DNA of 64,000 bases from Rhinopomastus cyanomelas. Lineage: Eukaryota > Chordata > Aves > Bucerotiformes > Rhinopomastidae. Under the pieces are notes generated by a model. That model had not been told where the DNA came from and made no database searches. It worked only from the letters and a program-made list of their open reading frames with translations. The DNA lies in NCBI GenBank assembly GCA_013400115.1, contig VXBP01005102.1:682001-746000 (forward strand), in the 5' to 3' direction. The position numbers were made by a program, and so were the translations under genes. Shown in pieces: positions 1 through 13,400 of this stretch (position 1 is its first letter; each line of letters opens with the position of its first letter).

Positions 1-3000
1 AGCCGTCCGGAGGAACAGTGACTTTCTGTGCGCAGAGAGCATCTAATTCTCTTCAAGCCCATGGCAAATCCCAGCGTTGTTTCCTGTGCAGATGGCTGCC
101 TCAAAGAAGCAAGGAGGGAGATAACCAGTATCTTCACTTTCTCCCTTCCGTTTTTACAGCTGCAGGGGGAAATGGCAGTATTTTGGTTAAAGATAAGCAT
201 AAGCCAAACCCTAAGGAGTTGACAACCCGAAATACTCGCATGTTTCAGTTCCAAACTAGCATCTAGATTTGTATCTTGGATATGGTCCCTGGCTTTACCT
301 CTTTGAATAGTAATTCTTTTTCAGAGTTTGAACTGTGAATATAATTTGGCATTAATGTACCATGTATGTCTTTGATGTGGCCGAAAGGGACAAGTTATGT
401 ATCTGGGTTGGAGCAGAAAGACATATCACCCTGTTGGCAGGATCTCTACTGTCGGAACAGTGAGTCCAGGGATCTAAAATGCGGAAGACTTGGGGAATAT
501 TTTGGTCTGGAAGCATAAAGTACGTACATACATTTAGCAGTAGCTGTCCTAGATTGGTGTAGAGATCATGTGAAGTGTTTCAGATGTAGAAGAGGGATTC
601 TGCCTTAGGGTGGTGGAAGAGGGAGAGGAGCATATGTGGTGAGAAACCATTTTCTGAGCCTACAAGGTCACCTCCTGTTAAGGCTTCAGCAGTGTGGAGA
701 TCCTGGTTCTGTTTCAAGGTTCCTCCTTGAGTAGATTGTTCTTCTTTTCATCTGTGGAAGAAAGAGAGGAAAAGGTTTTCGCTGTGTAAAATTGTTCATG
801 GATAGAGAGTGAACAGAGTTCTCAGCGTGATACAGTCTTGTTAAGTGATGGTCTGCTTTTCCTCCTGTTGCCTTGCTGGAGAACGGAGGAATTAGCGCTC
901 CCCAGACATGAAGGGTAGAATTAATTATGGCTGTGATTCATAATGGGCAAAACCAGCCAAACATTTCTCTGCTATTTTTAATTTTAATTTGAATCCTAGA
1001 GTACACAGAATGCAGGATAGGGTCTGAATTCCTGGGAACAACTTTATTTCCAAATGCACATGTAGTGGGATTGCCAGGAATTAGACAGAAAGGTGCAGGC
1101 AGACAACCTGATTTTTGAACGACTGAAAATTCCCTGTGTTGTTCTGCAGTTAATCTTAGCTGGTGCTGGTGGGAGGGACGGCTGTCCGGGGTCAGAAGAA
1201 GCCACATCACTGAGGTTTGGTTAAGTCTAACCTGCTGTTTTTTTAATGTAGTCAGTGTTTGCTCAAGATCTGACTTACTGTGCCTTTCCTTTCTACTATG
1301 TTTTTTGTGGAGAGGGGTGAAGGGGCCAAGTGTGTGTGCCACTAGTATTATTACTACTATTGCGATTATTATTACGAGTTTGCAGTGGGTTGGTTTTTTC
1401 TCTAGTCATTTGTGTTTGGTTCTCCTGAGAGCAATGAAAAGAAATCAAACTGCTTTTGTGAGTTGTGGCAGAAGAGTGCAAATAGATTGATTAAAAACGC
1501 TGTTTCTTTTTTTAATTTAAACAGAGCAGAGCTTTGTGGGTAATGTGCATAATGTATGCTCAGCGGTAACAAGCCACTGCGGGGAGAGGGGAGGAAAGCG
1601 AGGGAGAGTGAGGGGAAAAAGGCAAGTGGAGCCAGTGTTGTTCTGCCTTTAAACACAAGATTGATTTTACATTTTCCCTGTGTGTCACTTTCATTACTAG
1701 CAAATTAATCCTTCTCTCTGAGGCCTGAAACTGATTTCTGGGGTTTCTCCTAAGAAAATAGCTTTGGGTGTGCTACCTATTCTTAAAAAGGGAGCTTGGG
1801 GCTTGGCTGCACGAGGAAGTTGCACTCATTTAACCGAAGGTGTAATTTTAAAATTGACCCCATTAGAGGGGTTCACATGGATGGCTTGTTTTGCTTTTTA
1901 TTTTGCTACATATCTGCTTATACTGACAGAAACACAGTAGGCTTGACATGATAGAGCCAACCAGAGAATCACTTCAGCTGAACTGGTAAAAATGTACCCC
2001 TTCACAACGGTCGCTCGTTCAGGTAAAGAAGAATCCTGAAAGACTAGTGGCCTGAAGGATCAAGCCCTCAGCAAACCCTCACAGGAAGAGGTTGTGAAAT
2101 ATTTCTGACCCTGATACACTTCTGTGGTCCAGCATCACTTTAGAGCAGGAGGGTCTGCTGGCTGCTGCAATCCACAGGAACTCGGGTAGCTTCTTGGCAT
2201 GATAAAGGGACAGATTTACTGAATGCTTCTTTTAGGCCAGTGATTCTGGATGATTAAATGGTTAAATCATCAGATTGCCTAAGGCTACCACTATATTGTA
2301 ACGTGAGCAAACTATTTCAGTGCTGCTGCAGGGGCACATGGCTGTGTTGTGGGGCTGCTCTCCCTTCAGCCCTCAGGTCATGGTACCTTCCACAGAAATT
2401 CAGGCTTGCTTTGTTTTTTCTTTAAATTATCTGTCATACCTGGAGCTGAGTTTGCTTGTGTTCTCACTACAGGAGGTTGTGGGTTCCTTTCAGGTTTAAG
2501 TGGTTTTTTTGCAAGTTGTGCTTTTTTTCAGTTCATGGAGATACATGTGTGATACCCTTTACTTGCAGTTATTCCTCAGCTGATTAGCAAAACCTGCTGC
2601 TGCTTTGTCTGTTTTGTTGCCTGTTTGAAGAGAGAGAGCTGTTCTGATTCAGGTCTGGCTCCGAAAGCTGGAGAGTGACCCACAGACACTTCCTTACTTA
2701 AGTTAAGGTTGATGCTTTCATTTCTGGCTGAGATGAGTGAGTGGCTGACAGCCTGCCCCACTCGCTGAGGTTCATTTGACAGCTATGGCCCAGGTCTGTC
2801 TGCATCCATGGTGCTGTTTTCTGGGATCTCCAGTGGCTGCCTAGGATCTAGGTTAATGCAGCAGCAATTTTTCACCTTCAGTTGCTGTCACAGAATGTAA
2901 GTGAAAGAGTGTGGTCTTTGGGGCTGACCTGAGCAAGGCCCTGCAGTCCTGTCAACAGCAGTGATTGGTAATTATCTCAGGAAGCATGGAAAGAGGGGCT

Positions 3001-5607
3001 CCATCTTTCCCACTGATATGAAACAGCACTCCAAACCAGTTGTTTGCAGCCACTGTGAAGATTTCTTCCTATCAGTGGAAGTCCAGCATGTTCTGTCTGA
3101 CCATAGGTCAGGTGTTTGCTTGGATTAACAAACAGAAGGGATGCCAGATGCAAGGAGGAAGGTAACTGTTTTTAACTCGAACGGAGTCTCCTTTTTTCTT
3201 TCCCTCTGAAAACTCCAGAGGCAGCGTTTCAAGATGCTTTAGTGAAAAGTACTGCCAGCTTTTCCTTTGCTGTGCTGTGGCCAGCTCCAACAGAGGATCT
3301 GGTGATTAGGCTTCTTAAGTGGCGGGAGGGGGAGAGCACCCACTTATGGAATTATTGTTAAACTGGAATCTTTGGGGACCGCTCTGCAGGAGCTCTGGAT
3401 TGTTGGAAGTGTTCTATCTGATTTCTCAAAATTGCTCACTTACAGCCTGGTAAACCACCATCTTTACTGCTGCCTTGTGGATTTACTAAAGCCTTGAGCA
3501 AGCCATTGGCCTCTCTTTGAGCGTGGGCCATTTAAACACACTTGTGCAGGACAAGGGGAAAGACATGGACAGGCCACATTCATTTCTGCTCTGACTGACT
3601 GAAATTGAAGGGTGTCTGCAAGCATCTGCTAGACTTGTTATTGCTCAGAAAGCATGAGCTTGTCAGAAATGTTGGTCTGATTATATGTGGTTCATGATTG
3701 ACCTCTTTACTCTTCCCTTAGCAGAGGGTAGTCTTATTTTTTTATGCTTCAAGCAATACAATTTAGAAATAATAGGTCTTCACATCAAGAACTGAGATCA
3801 GCTCTGTTCCCTTCAGAAAAAAAAATGATAAAAAGTCCCCCAGGTTATTTTCTGGGAAGAAGGAATCTCAGTTTGGATGCCTACTCATAAGATTGTCAGT
3901 TGCATGGTTCTAGATATCTTGCACTGTTCAAGGGACTCCTGAAAGAATGTGACATTTGATGGGCCTTGATCAATGCAGAAGTGTCCCAGAAGTCAGCAGA
4001 AGAGAGTGTTCACATAGTAGTAGGTGTGTGGAGGTGTGCGTGAGTCTAGGCGTGATCTGCCTCTGTCTGACCTGATTTGGAAGAGCAAGGGCTGCTGCAG
4101 GGCAGGAGGGAGGACACCGATGGAGCTGGAGGGCTCTGGGATTCACCCGTACCAGTGATGTTTGTACCCGATGTGGCAAAAAGCTTGTCTTTTCCAACTG
4201 CCAAACGCATCAGCATTGTAGGGTAGGGAGGGAAAAACCGAGGCAAGTATCACAGAGATTGGAGGGGGTGGGGAAGGAGTGTTGTGCTGGATCGTTTATC
4301 AAGAAACAGAACTTTCCTGGGACACAATACAAAGCCACAAACATTATTTTGCTGCCTTTCCAGCTCCAGCACGGGTTCTTTTCTTTTGCAGGTGAGGCAT
4401 TATTGTGTTAATACTTGCAGGGGGAGGGAGGAGACAAGTCCAAATGCCCCTGTTTGAAACGTCCTATCAGTGCATAAAATACGTCTGCGGATTTGAGAAT
4501 TACGCTGACTTCACAACAGTAAATTTCAGATAAATAATTTATCTCCTGCAAACACATTTCTGTGCTCTTACACATCCATTTGTTTCTGGAAAGCAGCGGG
4601 GGCGACGGCGAGGCAGAAGTGATTGGTGCTTGCTGGGGAACTTTCCGTGTTGCTGCCTGTAGCTTGGGTGTTGTTGGTCGCTGGAGGTAGGGTTTTGTTC
4701 TCTCAGCCACCAGCTCCCACATCATAAATAAAGCCATTTTGGGAACAAGAGGCACCTTGAGCTAAAACTGGCATTTCTGACGATATTGGCAGATCAAGCC
4801 AGCAACTGTTGATTTTAAATGTTTAATGAGCAATATGTTGCTGATTCTGGTAATAATGTTGTGTTTGCCTAACCTTTCTCAGTATGCTCCCTTCTGCTGT
4901 ATTGCTGGCGAGTTTCCAGGAGATGAGAAAAGGAAAAGGAAGAGAACCAGACCCCACCAGGAAGGGTGAAGCAGGGCAGAGAGAAGAGAGAAATCAAATG
5001 ATTTAAGGAAAAGGGGCAGAAAAAGCAGAGGTAGAACCTAATTAAAGGGAAGAGAGAGCAGCAGGATATTGATGCCATGTCAGAGTATTAAACTGAGGAC
5101 TGCAGAGAAAGACGGGTTTTCCCTGCAGAGATATTTTTATTCATACTGAGGGAATTGGAAAAGAAAGGCTGCTTACGAGGAAGAGATGGACAGGAAGAGC
5201 TGTGTGGAGGTGAACCCCGAACCAGAGAGTCTCCTGAGACAGTTCAGTCAGCTGCTTAAAAGCAGGTGAATTGAAAGAGAAAGAGCTCTGTACAAATCAG
5301 TATGACATTCAGTTACTTCCACATCAGGCTCATATAGTGCTTATTTGAAAGATTGTCTCCAATACGTTGTGTTTTTTCCAATTTGTTGTTGTTCAGCCTC
5401 AAAACCCTGAGTGATTCAGCATAAGTCTCTTTGACACTGGGTTGTGGGTTTGCTGCAGAGAGGCTTATGGGCATGTGTGGGTATCCCAGGTTAGGAAGGT
5501 GGCTTCCTAGACCGGTGAAGGTATGCACATGCAAGGGAAACAGAAGGAGGCTGCTTTTATAGTGGATAAATAGCACCTCATTTTGCTGCTGCTCTCATTC
5601 TGGGCAA
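1..5607 (+). other. LSAMP: LSAMP intron 3, distal part; no gene seen
   Basis: This stretch lies upstream of the first recognisable LSAMP exon, so it is inferred to be intron. The open frames on both strands are short, lack recognisable domains and are not flanked by coherent splice sites. Local features are a TTA/ATT-rich run near 1345-1380 and purine-rich DNA near 4917-5060. I see no CR1 copy and no exon resembling the first half of Ig2, so the preceding exon must lie outside the window. Confidence 0.7.
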
Positions 5608-5700
5608 CCTAGTCTGGTGAGAGGTGTCCCTGCCCATAGCAGTGGGTTGGAACTGGATGAACTCAGAGGTCCCTTTCAACCGAAGCAATACTGTGATGAC
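5608..5700 (+). mobile_element. CR1 LINE, 3'-end fragment
   Basis: The stretch has the typical last ~90 bases of a CR1 element: a 'ggtgtccctgcccata' block, then 'gttggaactggatgaactc', then 'aggtccctttcaacc' close to the end. The terminal octamers are degraded. It is a severely 5'-truncated, old copy with no coding capacity, as is usual for CR1. Confidence 0.75.
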
Positions 5701-7139
5701 AATCTCCCTCTGCTGGTGTGGGTGCTGACCACTGCTTGATGTAGAAGACTGAGCTTTTGCTTAATTTATGCCGTGACTCGTGCTCCAGGGAGAGCACAAG
5801 ACTCAAAATACTGTGGTCTGAAACCTTTTGGTTTTGGCCTGGGCAGCAGGGTCAAACCCTCCGCAGCAGGATTTCTCCTGAGAGTTATTGTGCAGAAACT
5901 GTGGAAGGTTTTTCTGATGTGTTGATTGGACTCTTGAGTGAGACCAGGCATTTTCTCATCTTTTAATTGTTACCTGTTGGTCTGATGTTTAAATCAATGA
6001 CTGCATGCCAAAAGCTCTCTGCACTACCAGGAAGCCTCTTCTTGCTTCACTTCATGGCTTATTTATTGCTTCCGTTGTACGTGTGGCACAGTGCTTATTG
6101 TCTAAAAGGGGAGTACAGATACAAGATCATTCTTGGAGTAGGAGGATTTTTCTCTTTTTAATGAGGAGGACATCAGTTTCACAGTGCTTGTTACACTATT
6201 TTGCTGCCTACAAATTGCATTATATAAGTCGACCACATACAAAAATAGAAAAGTATATGGTGAGATGCTGAGGTAGAAGCAGAAAGCAGCAAGACACACA
6301 GGAATTGTCTAAGACAAGAAAAAGGGCAGCAGTCCACATAGGCCACTGTCTTTCCTCCAGCAACAAGAAAGACTGAGAAGAAGGTAGTGCCCTTTATTTA
6401 CATAACTGCTTGATTTGTTGTTTTTCTGTCACGGGTAACCTATCACCTCCTTAAGTTACTTGCTTCCTTGTCGAGAAATGAGACTGATGTATGGAGATAT
6501 GTTCCACTCTAAGTTTTCCATCTTTAAGAGCAGGTAAGCATGGGATTTCTCGATTAACCTTCTCGCTCTACTTTTCACTCCCTTTTACTCCATCGTGATG
6601 TCATCTGTTGCATTCTTGCACTGTTGACGAATGTCCTAAGCATCAAAGCTAATATATGCAATTAGCCTTTAGCTTTCCACCAGGGTCCTCAATTACAAAC
6701 AGACACAGGTCCCTATCAGTTCAAACCAAACACATCTTCAGTGGGTCATCTTCAAGGGAATTTCCAGAAGACAAGTTTCCACAAGTGAACTTCTTTGTTG
6801 CAAACACCTCCCAGTGACTTCTCGTTACGTGTAGCGTACCCCATCTCTTGTAGGGAGGTTTTTATCTTTTCTCATCGATCTGAATTCCCTGCAGCTTCGA
6901 AGTAGAACAATGAAGTCTTTTCCAGCCATGTGGTATCATACAGCATTGTCTCTCCAAGCAATTGCACATGTGTTTGCCCTGTAACAGACAATTATAAAAG
7001 CAAAACAGAGCTGCAAGTACAGGAAGTCTTCTCTAGATGTTTCCCCAATACACTATTACTCCACGGATGCTTTTTGTCATCGCAGCAGCTCAACTGACTT
7101 ACAGTTGGATTTCAATCTTTTAGACAGATATATGAGTGG

Positions 7140-7260
7140 AAAGAGAAAAAGGCTGGAAGATAAAAAGGAGAATAATAGGGGAAGAGGAGGAGGAAAAGAG
7201 GAAGAAATGGAAAGACAAAAAAGTGATATGTGAACGGAATGAAAAAAAAGATATGAGAAA
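7140..7260 (+). repeat. Purine-rich (GA) low-complexity tract
   Basis: A long, almost uninterrupted A/G stretch made of irregular gaa, gga and aaag units. It is simple-sequence DNA. The open frame on the opposite strand (Ser/Phe/Leu-rich) is a by-product of the composition and not a gene. Confidence 0.7.
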
Positions 7261-7572
7261 CTGGAAGCAGGAGGGTGATGGGTCAAAAAGCAGGAGCAGT
7301 GATTAAGGCCTCTGAGATGGCAAGGTCTGATTCATGTGAGCTCTCGGCAGGGCAGAGCCCTGTAGACTTTAGTACAATCTCTATCCAGGCCTTTCAGTTT
7401 AGGGGCATATAAATGGAGTGGGGTTTATTGTGAATTCTGCTTAATAACTTTGTCAAAGGGGAAAATTCCAGTATTCTCTTTGAAATACAATTTCTTGTCT
7501 CATAAATTGAAACAGCTGAAACTGTTCCCTCTGCACACAATTTTTTTTCATCTTTTGCCTTTTTTGCCAGGC

Positions 7573-7586
7573 GTGTGTGTGTGTGT
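7573..7586 (+). repeat. (GT)7 microsatellite
   Basis: Seven uninterrupted GT units inside a pyrimidine-rich intronic context. Confidence 0.85.
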
Positions 7587-9182
7587 GCTTTTATTTAATG
7601 ATTTTTCCCTGCAGAAGGTACCCAGAATATGGTGCTGTGTACAGGTTTCTGATCAGTGTCTTTGCACAAGCACAAGAAAACTGCCTTGGGCATTTTCTGC
7701 TTTTAGAGAGGAACAAGTGCTAGGCTATTAGTCTGAATCTGACTGAGACGGCGTTTCTCCTGAGACAACTCAGTAGGAAATTCTGCAGCCTCATTCCCTA
7801 GAAAGACTTCTTCCCTAAACCGAGATTTAATCTGTCATCCAGCCGCCAGTCTTGGACTTGGAAATGCTGCCAGCACCTCGTAGCTACTATGCAGAATGCA
7901 GAGAAGAGAATACAGGTGAGCATGTCAACAGCCCACGTTCCTGTGCTCTTGAGGCATCCTCTCCTACACAGGGCTGGTGATGGGCGCTACAGTGTAGACA
8001 GGGAACAGTTTTCCCATGTGGAAAGGAAAGCAAGACCATCCTTCTTTCTGACTTTAAGCAGTGCTAGATACTTTCTGCCAGCATCAACCCATCTCTGAGG
8101 GCTCCTAAATACGTATTCTTTCTTTATTGTTAATTGAAAGAGCCTAGATGGCCTTTGGGCTAGTACAGAAATCAGCTACTTTTGTGGATGACCAAGTGTA
8201 CAGAAATGTAAGTGGGGAGTTTAAACCTTCCTGTCTCCAACTCACTGTCTGCTCCAAGCTATAGAAGTCGTACCCCTGAATCATTAAATAAGTGATGTAT
8301 GAGTTAACGTAGCGTGCTGGCAGGAGCCGCACACACAGATTTCCCAAGGAGGTTCAAATTCAGAGGGTTATTTGTCACCTTCAGCCAGTTTCTGTTTGCA
8401 AAGAGCTTAGGAAAGATTTTGGGTTAAGTGAAGAAATACCTGCATAGGTATCTCAGTTTCTCATTCCTCCAACTGGAAGTGAAGGGTGTAGAAAAAGCCA
8501 GTATTTTTCAAATCAGAGTGGAGAGCTCTTCCCCTTCGTATCAGACCTCAGCCTTTACCTGTTATACATGACAGATGAGAACCTCTTTGGGCAAGCTTTA
8601 TATTCAGAGCAGCTAGGTTATTTCTCATGCTGTATTAGAAGCAGGTTGGGCTTCAAGCCTTTGCAGCAGCTCCCTGCCACATCCCAGCTAAGGGTTCCAT
8701 CCCATGCATCAGGCAGTCCAGCTCCACTATGTGATGAGCTGATGCAGCTAAGAGATGTGAGGAGCCTCTGCCCGCCACAGCAGATTCTCAAGTGAGGCCA
8801 CCAAAGCCTCAGATGACATGGTAGCAAGCAGCTGGAGAGGTTCAAGTGTGTTTGTCCTGTCTGAGCCTCTTGGCACTGGCCTCCGTGAAACCCGGGGGCT
8901 GTTCATATCAAGAGTCTAGGGGAAGAAGAGGAAGAGAAGTGCATGGGAGCTCTTCCAGGGCTATGTGAAAAGTGCTGGAGATTACCTTCCAGATTTCCTG
9001 CAGTGACAGGATTGTGTGGGGGTGTTGGGACTTTGGAACCTTCCTTGTCTTTTTGATCCATTAATTGCAGACTGTCTCATAACATGGAGCATTTTATTAA
9101 CCGAGACATTCTAGAGGACTTTTCTGTATTTGAGAAGGTAGCAGAGATCCCTTGTTTGTCAAGAAAGAGCAAGGTAGTTAAT

Positions 9183-9885
9183 CACAGAATCACTCTGGTT
9201 GGAAAAGACCCCTGGGATCATCAAGTCCAACCATCTACCCTACCTTACAAGTTAACCCCTAAACCAAATCTCTCAACACATCATCCAAACGATCCTTAAA
9301 CACATCCAAGGCTGGTGACTCAACCACATGCCTGGGAAGCCTATTCCAGTGTTTGACCACCCTTTCTGTGAAAGCATTCTTCCTAATGTCCAGACTAAGC
9401 CTACACTGTGGTAACTTGAACCCATTCCCTCTTCTTCTATCACTAATTGCTTGTGAGAAGAGACCAGTACCAACCTCTCAACAACATCCCTTCAGGTAGT
9501 TGTAGAGAGTGATGAGTTTCTCTTCTCAGTTTCCTCTTCTTCAAACTAAAGAGCTCCAGCTCTCTCAGTCTTTCCTCATAAGGTTTATTCTTCAGGCCCT
9601 TCACCAGCTTAGTTGCCCTCCTCTGCACCCGCTCCAACATCTCCACATCTCTCTTGTACTGAGGTGCCCAAAACTGGACACAGTACTCAAGATGTGGCCT
9701 CACTGGTGCCAAATACAGGGGGATGATAACCTCCCTACTCCTGCTGGCCACAACATTTCTAATACAAGCCAGGATGCCATTGGCCTTCTTGGCCACCTGG
9801 GCACACTGCTGGCTCATATTCATCTTCCTGTCAGTTAGAGCCCCCAGATGGCTCTCCAGCCACCCCTCCCCAAGCATGGTGTATT
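9183..9885 (-). mobile_element. CR1 LINE, 3' portion with ORF2 C-terminus
   Basis: Read on the minus strand this is a 5'-truncated CR1. The reverse frame carries the conserved post-reverse-transcriptase region of CR1 ORF2: 'GWLESHLGALTDRKMNMSQQ', then 'SREVIIPLYLAPVRPHLEY', 'QFWAPQYKRDVEMLERVQRR' and 'EERLRELELFSLKKRKLRRE'. After that comes the 3' UTR, ending near 9183 in 'tcactctggttggaaaagac'. The frame is open over roughly 150 codons, so the copy is only moderately decayed. It has no RT catalytic region and cannot be autonomous. Confidence 0.92.
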
Positions 9886-10397
9886 TTACCTCCCTGTAAT
9901 GAAATGAAACAGGCAGAAAACAGGAGTCAGCAGCAAACATTCCTACTTTGTGCCAAGTCTTCACTATCTAGGGTTCTGGGAACCTAACTCTCCTACTCGT
10001 ATGTCCCATGCGTGTAAACACACTATCTAAGTGCCTGAGTCCTTCAGTGATACTGCCGACAGCCTTGTGTTGCCTGTGAGCAGTGAAATTGTTAACCACA
10101 GATCAATACAGCTGTAATACATCTTGAAGACTCATCCTCAGTTAGCCCTTGTATGTTGTATTCCCAGCCAGCATCACCACATTCCCCTTTGCTTTCCCAA
10201 GGTGATTCACCTTGCTCAGACCTCTGCATGCTTGCCCTAACCCTTTGAATCATCCGCTTTATGTTTTTATCAGCCTTTCATCTGTATCTCATGCTGTGTG
10301 TCTCGTTTCCTTATCTACTCGCTTTTCTCTCCTTCTGAAGTCTTGTGTCTCACAAACTCTGTTTTGCTTTGTGTTTTCTTGCCATTTCTTCCCCTAT

Positions 10398-10496
10398 TGT
10401 CCTGTGTGACTTGGTCTGGGTGATCCTGCTGTGGCAGGGGGATTGGACTAGGTGATCTTTCGAGGTCCCTTCCAATCCCTAATGTTCTATGATTCT
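10398..10496 (+). mobile_element. CR1 LINE, very short 3'-end copy
   Basis: About 100 bases match the extreme 3' end of CR1, running from 'gatcctgctgtggcaggggg' through 'tcgaggtcccttccaatccc' and finishing in the terminal 'ttctatgattct'. It is nearly identical to the 3' ends at 14777-14862 (minus), 49966-50051 (minus) and about 63031-63110 (plus), so it belongs to the same subfamily. There is no coding content. Confidence 0.93.
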
Positions 10497-13400
10497 CCTT
10501 TATGCTCTTTTCTTCCCTCCTTTCTTCTTGTTGCCTCCCCATATGTATGCAAGCTTATACTGCCTGAAAATTATCTCAAGACCTTTTGCTCCTGAAACTG
10601 TGAAAAAATACAGTCGGCAGGTGAATTGGCCATTTTAATGTACTTAACATTCCTCCCCTGCAACTGTTCTGTATTTGCAGACTGCTGAGATTAGTGGCAT
10701 AAAATCCCACCAGGATATTGACATAACCTGTAAGCTAGGAAGTTGTTTAAATCAAACCCAGCATCCCGTTTGGAATGGCAGGCTTAGAAATACGAGGACA
10801 GCAGTTTTCAGACCAGCTGAGAAATAAGAAAGTAAATGTTTGGGTTTGAAAACCTGTTTTAAAAAATATTATTTCAATACCTTATGGTCAGAAGTTGCAG
10901 AATTACTTTTGTTTACCCCACTGAGTCCTCACCTGTACAGAGTGCTCAGAGTATTGACACTGAAGAGGTGATTAAAAAGAATTTGATTTGATGTCGGGAT
11001 TATTAAGAGGGGCTATTATCCAGTAAAAGCATCAGAGGACCTCAATCCATGGGGCATGCATGATGATTGTGGATGAATTCCTGGTCCTTGGAGGCCAGGT
11101 GAGAGGGCATGGCTGTCATGTTTCTTCCCCATCTCCAGTTAATTTAGAGCAGCCTTGAATGAGCCACTCATAAAAATGTCTGTTACATCGCTTGGAAAGC
11201 AGTGAACCAGAGAAAGAAGATACCCAAAACTATTTGTCAGCCTCTAACTCACAAACTCCACCTCTTTCTGTTTCCATCCATCAGCTCTTGGATTTCTATA
11301 TAGGTCCTCTTGGTCATCATGTGACTGGCATCTGCAGATCAGCAGGGAAAGGACAAAGTATTGTGAATCTATTGCAGATGCTTCCCATGGCAAAGGTGAT
11401 AAAGAGACGGTGCTGCAGTGAAGGAGGGACGACGGGACACCGTGTACTGTGGTGCCTGCTGCCAAGACAGTCCAGTGCTGCAGCACTGTCAAGTGCCAGG
11501 AGAGAGAGAAGCGGCCCCTTTGCAACCTTGATTCGTGCGTACAGTCGCATGAAGCGCACATAAAGCATGTGGCTTGTCCATTACGGTGATGAGAGACAAG
11601 GGGAGATTTCTGTCCCCAGCTGGTGATCAGTTTATTCGCTGAAGTATGAGGATTGATAGCACTTGTCACTATTAGCCCAGCTAATATATCTACAGATGCT
11701 GCATTTAATCATATGAAATATGTGGCGCAATTGTAGAACAAGGGCTTCTGGCCTGTGCCACTGGAAAAGCAAACAGAGCAGAGGGAGAATTGCAATAGTC
11801 CTGAACCCTTTTGACAGAAGAAAAGGGGATGTGTCCTTCTGCATGGCACAGGAGAAGACTGTGTGTGCATGTATGTCTGCATTTTACTGAGAGTACATGA
11901 GGGAACAACAGGAAAAGATCTTGTGCCTTGAGACCAAGAGTATGTGCAATAGAAAGCTGAGCTCCCCCCGCAAGCACAGAAGAAGGGGAGGGAGTGGTTG
12001 GGGCAGGAGGATGTGCTCAGCCCCCTTTGACTGTCTTTCATAACACCATATTCTTGACAACCTGATCTTGATATCTGCAGCCAAAAGGAGAGAAGAATCT
12101 GCGCGGCTGATACTCCTCGGTGCTCACCACACTCCCTTTCTCCATCTCCAAACACCCAGCCGTGTAACCTAGCAGTTATTAGTTTGGTTCAGTCGTGTGT
12201 GTCCTGTCAGACATGCATCTGCAGGCAAGTGGCCCAGAACAACACCAGCATGTACGTGGGTTAAAATGTGCTGGAAACATCCCTCTTCTCTCAACTCACG
12301 CTCTGGTGCAGCGCCAAAGGGGAGGAGATTGCAGTGTAAGGGCTGCTGGTTGGTGGCTTTCGCTGAAGGAAAACATGGGGGAGGAAAGGCTAGCCCAACA
12401 CCTATCCCTTCAAATGAAGTGGCTTGTCAAGTATGCAACTGTGGCAGAGATGTGAGAAGCAGTAAATGTAGAAGCACTCACTTCCACTGACAGCCTGTCA
12501 TGTGCTTGAAACATAAATAGTGGTGGAGACAAATCACTGCTGTTTTCCTATTAAGCTTTGGCCCACTAGCTGGCATTCTAGCTTGCCAGCAGTGTTTCTA
12601 CCTGGCCTGCCAGCATGCCTTGTGTTGGGGATGGATGTGCCTCCCTGTTGCAAGCTTTGGGAGAGTCAGGATGGGGATTATCATGCTGTTATTTCATCAG
12701 GTGTCCTTGCTGTCTGGATTTCTTGCTCTGGCCATGTGCTGCTGGCATCTCCTCTCTTCATCCTAGATTGAGGGAACATGGACCCTCTCCCTAGTGGGCT
12801 CATGGTTTTCACCTCTGCCCCTAGTTTCTTCCATATAGCCTGACAAGGTCGGGCTGATGGAGTAAATGAGGCACTCATTTTGAATAAGGGAGTAGAGGTG
12901 AAGATTTCCAGTGCACCTGAGTGGCTTGCGAGCATAAATGCCATTGAAAGCCACTGGGTCCTGTCCTGTTAAAGCATTTAGTGGCTTTTGGAAGCCCTGC
13001 TTTCAAGCATTAATTAATATATAAGCATTTAATAAAACATGTCATCAGAAGCCCACATTAATCTTTGCACAGATGAGAGAATCTCTTTAGTGCTCTGAGA
13101 GGAGAAAATGGACTTAGCACGTTCCTTCTGCCCTCTCTCTTATCAGTTCTGATTCCTCTTCCTCTGTCTCCTCAAGGCAGACAGAATCATACCAGTGATT
13201 AAGGTGGTCTGGTCTGTGTTGGTTTAATTAGAACAACTGCTATTTCAGTCACAGTAAAACTCTCACCAGTGTGTGATTGCAGGAGCACTCTGCTGAAACC
13301 CCTGCCTCCTCGGGAGCTTTGTGGAAAAGGGGCCAGTAAATCCCCAACATAAACTGTTGGGTGGCTTTTCATACTTCTTGGGGTCTTTGGACTGTCTCTG

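Larger units (their letters stand above)
5701..9182 (+). other. LSAMP: LSAMP intron 3; no gene seen
   Basis: Intronic sequence with only short non-conserved open frames. It contains a purine-rich tract (about 7140-7260) and a short GT microsatellite at 7573-7586. No exon-like segment with matching acceptor and donor could be assigned. Confidence 0.6.

Noticed and set aside
9443..9964. 173-codon minus-strand frame as a host gene
   Set aside because: Its sequence is the CR1 ORF2 C-terminal region, so it is part of a transposon.
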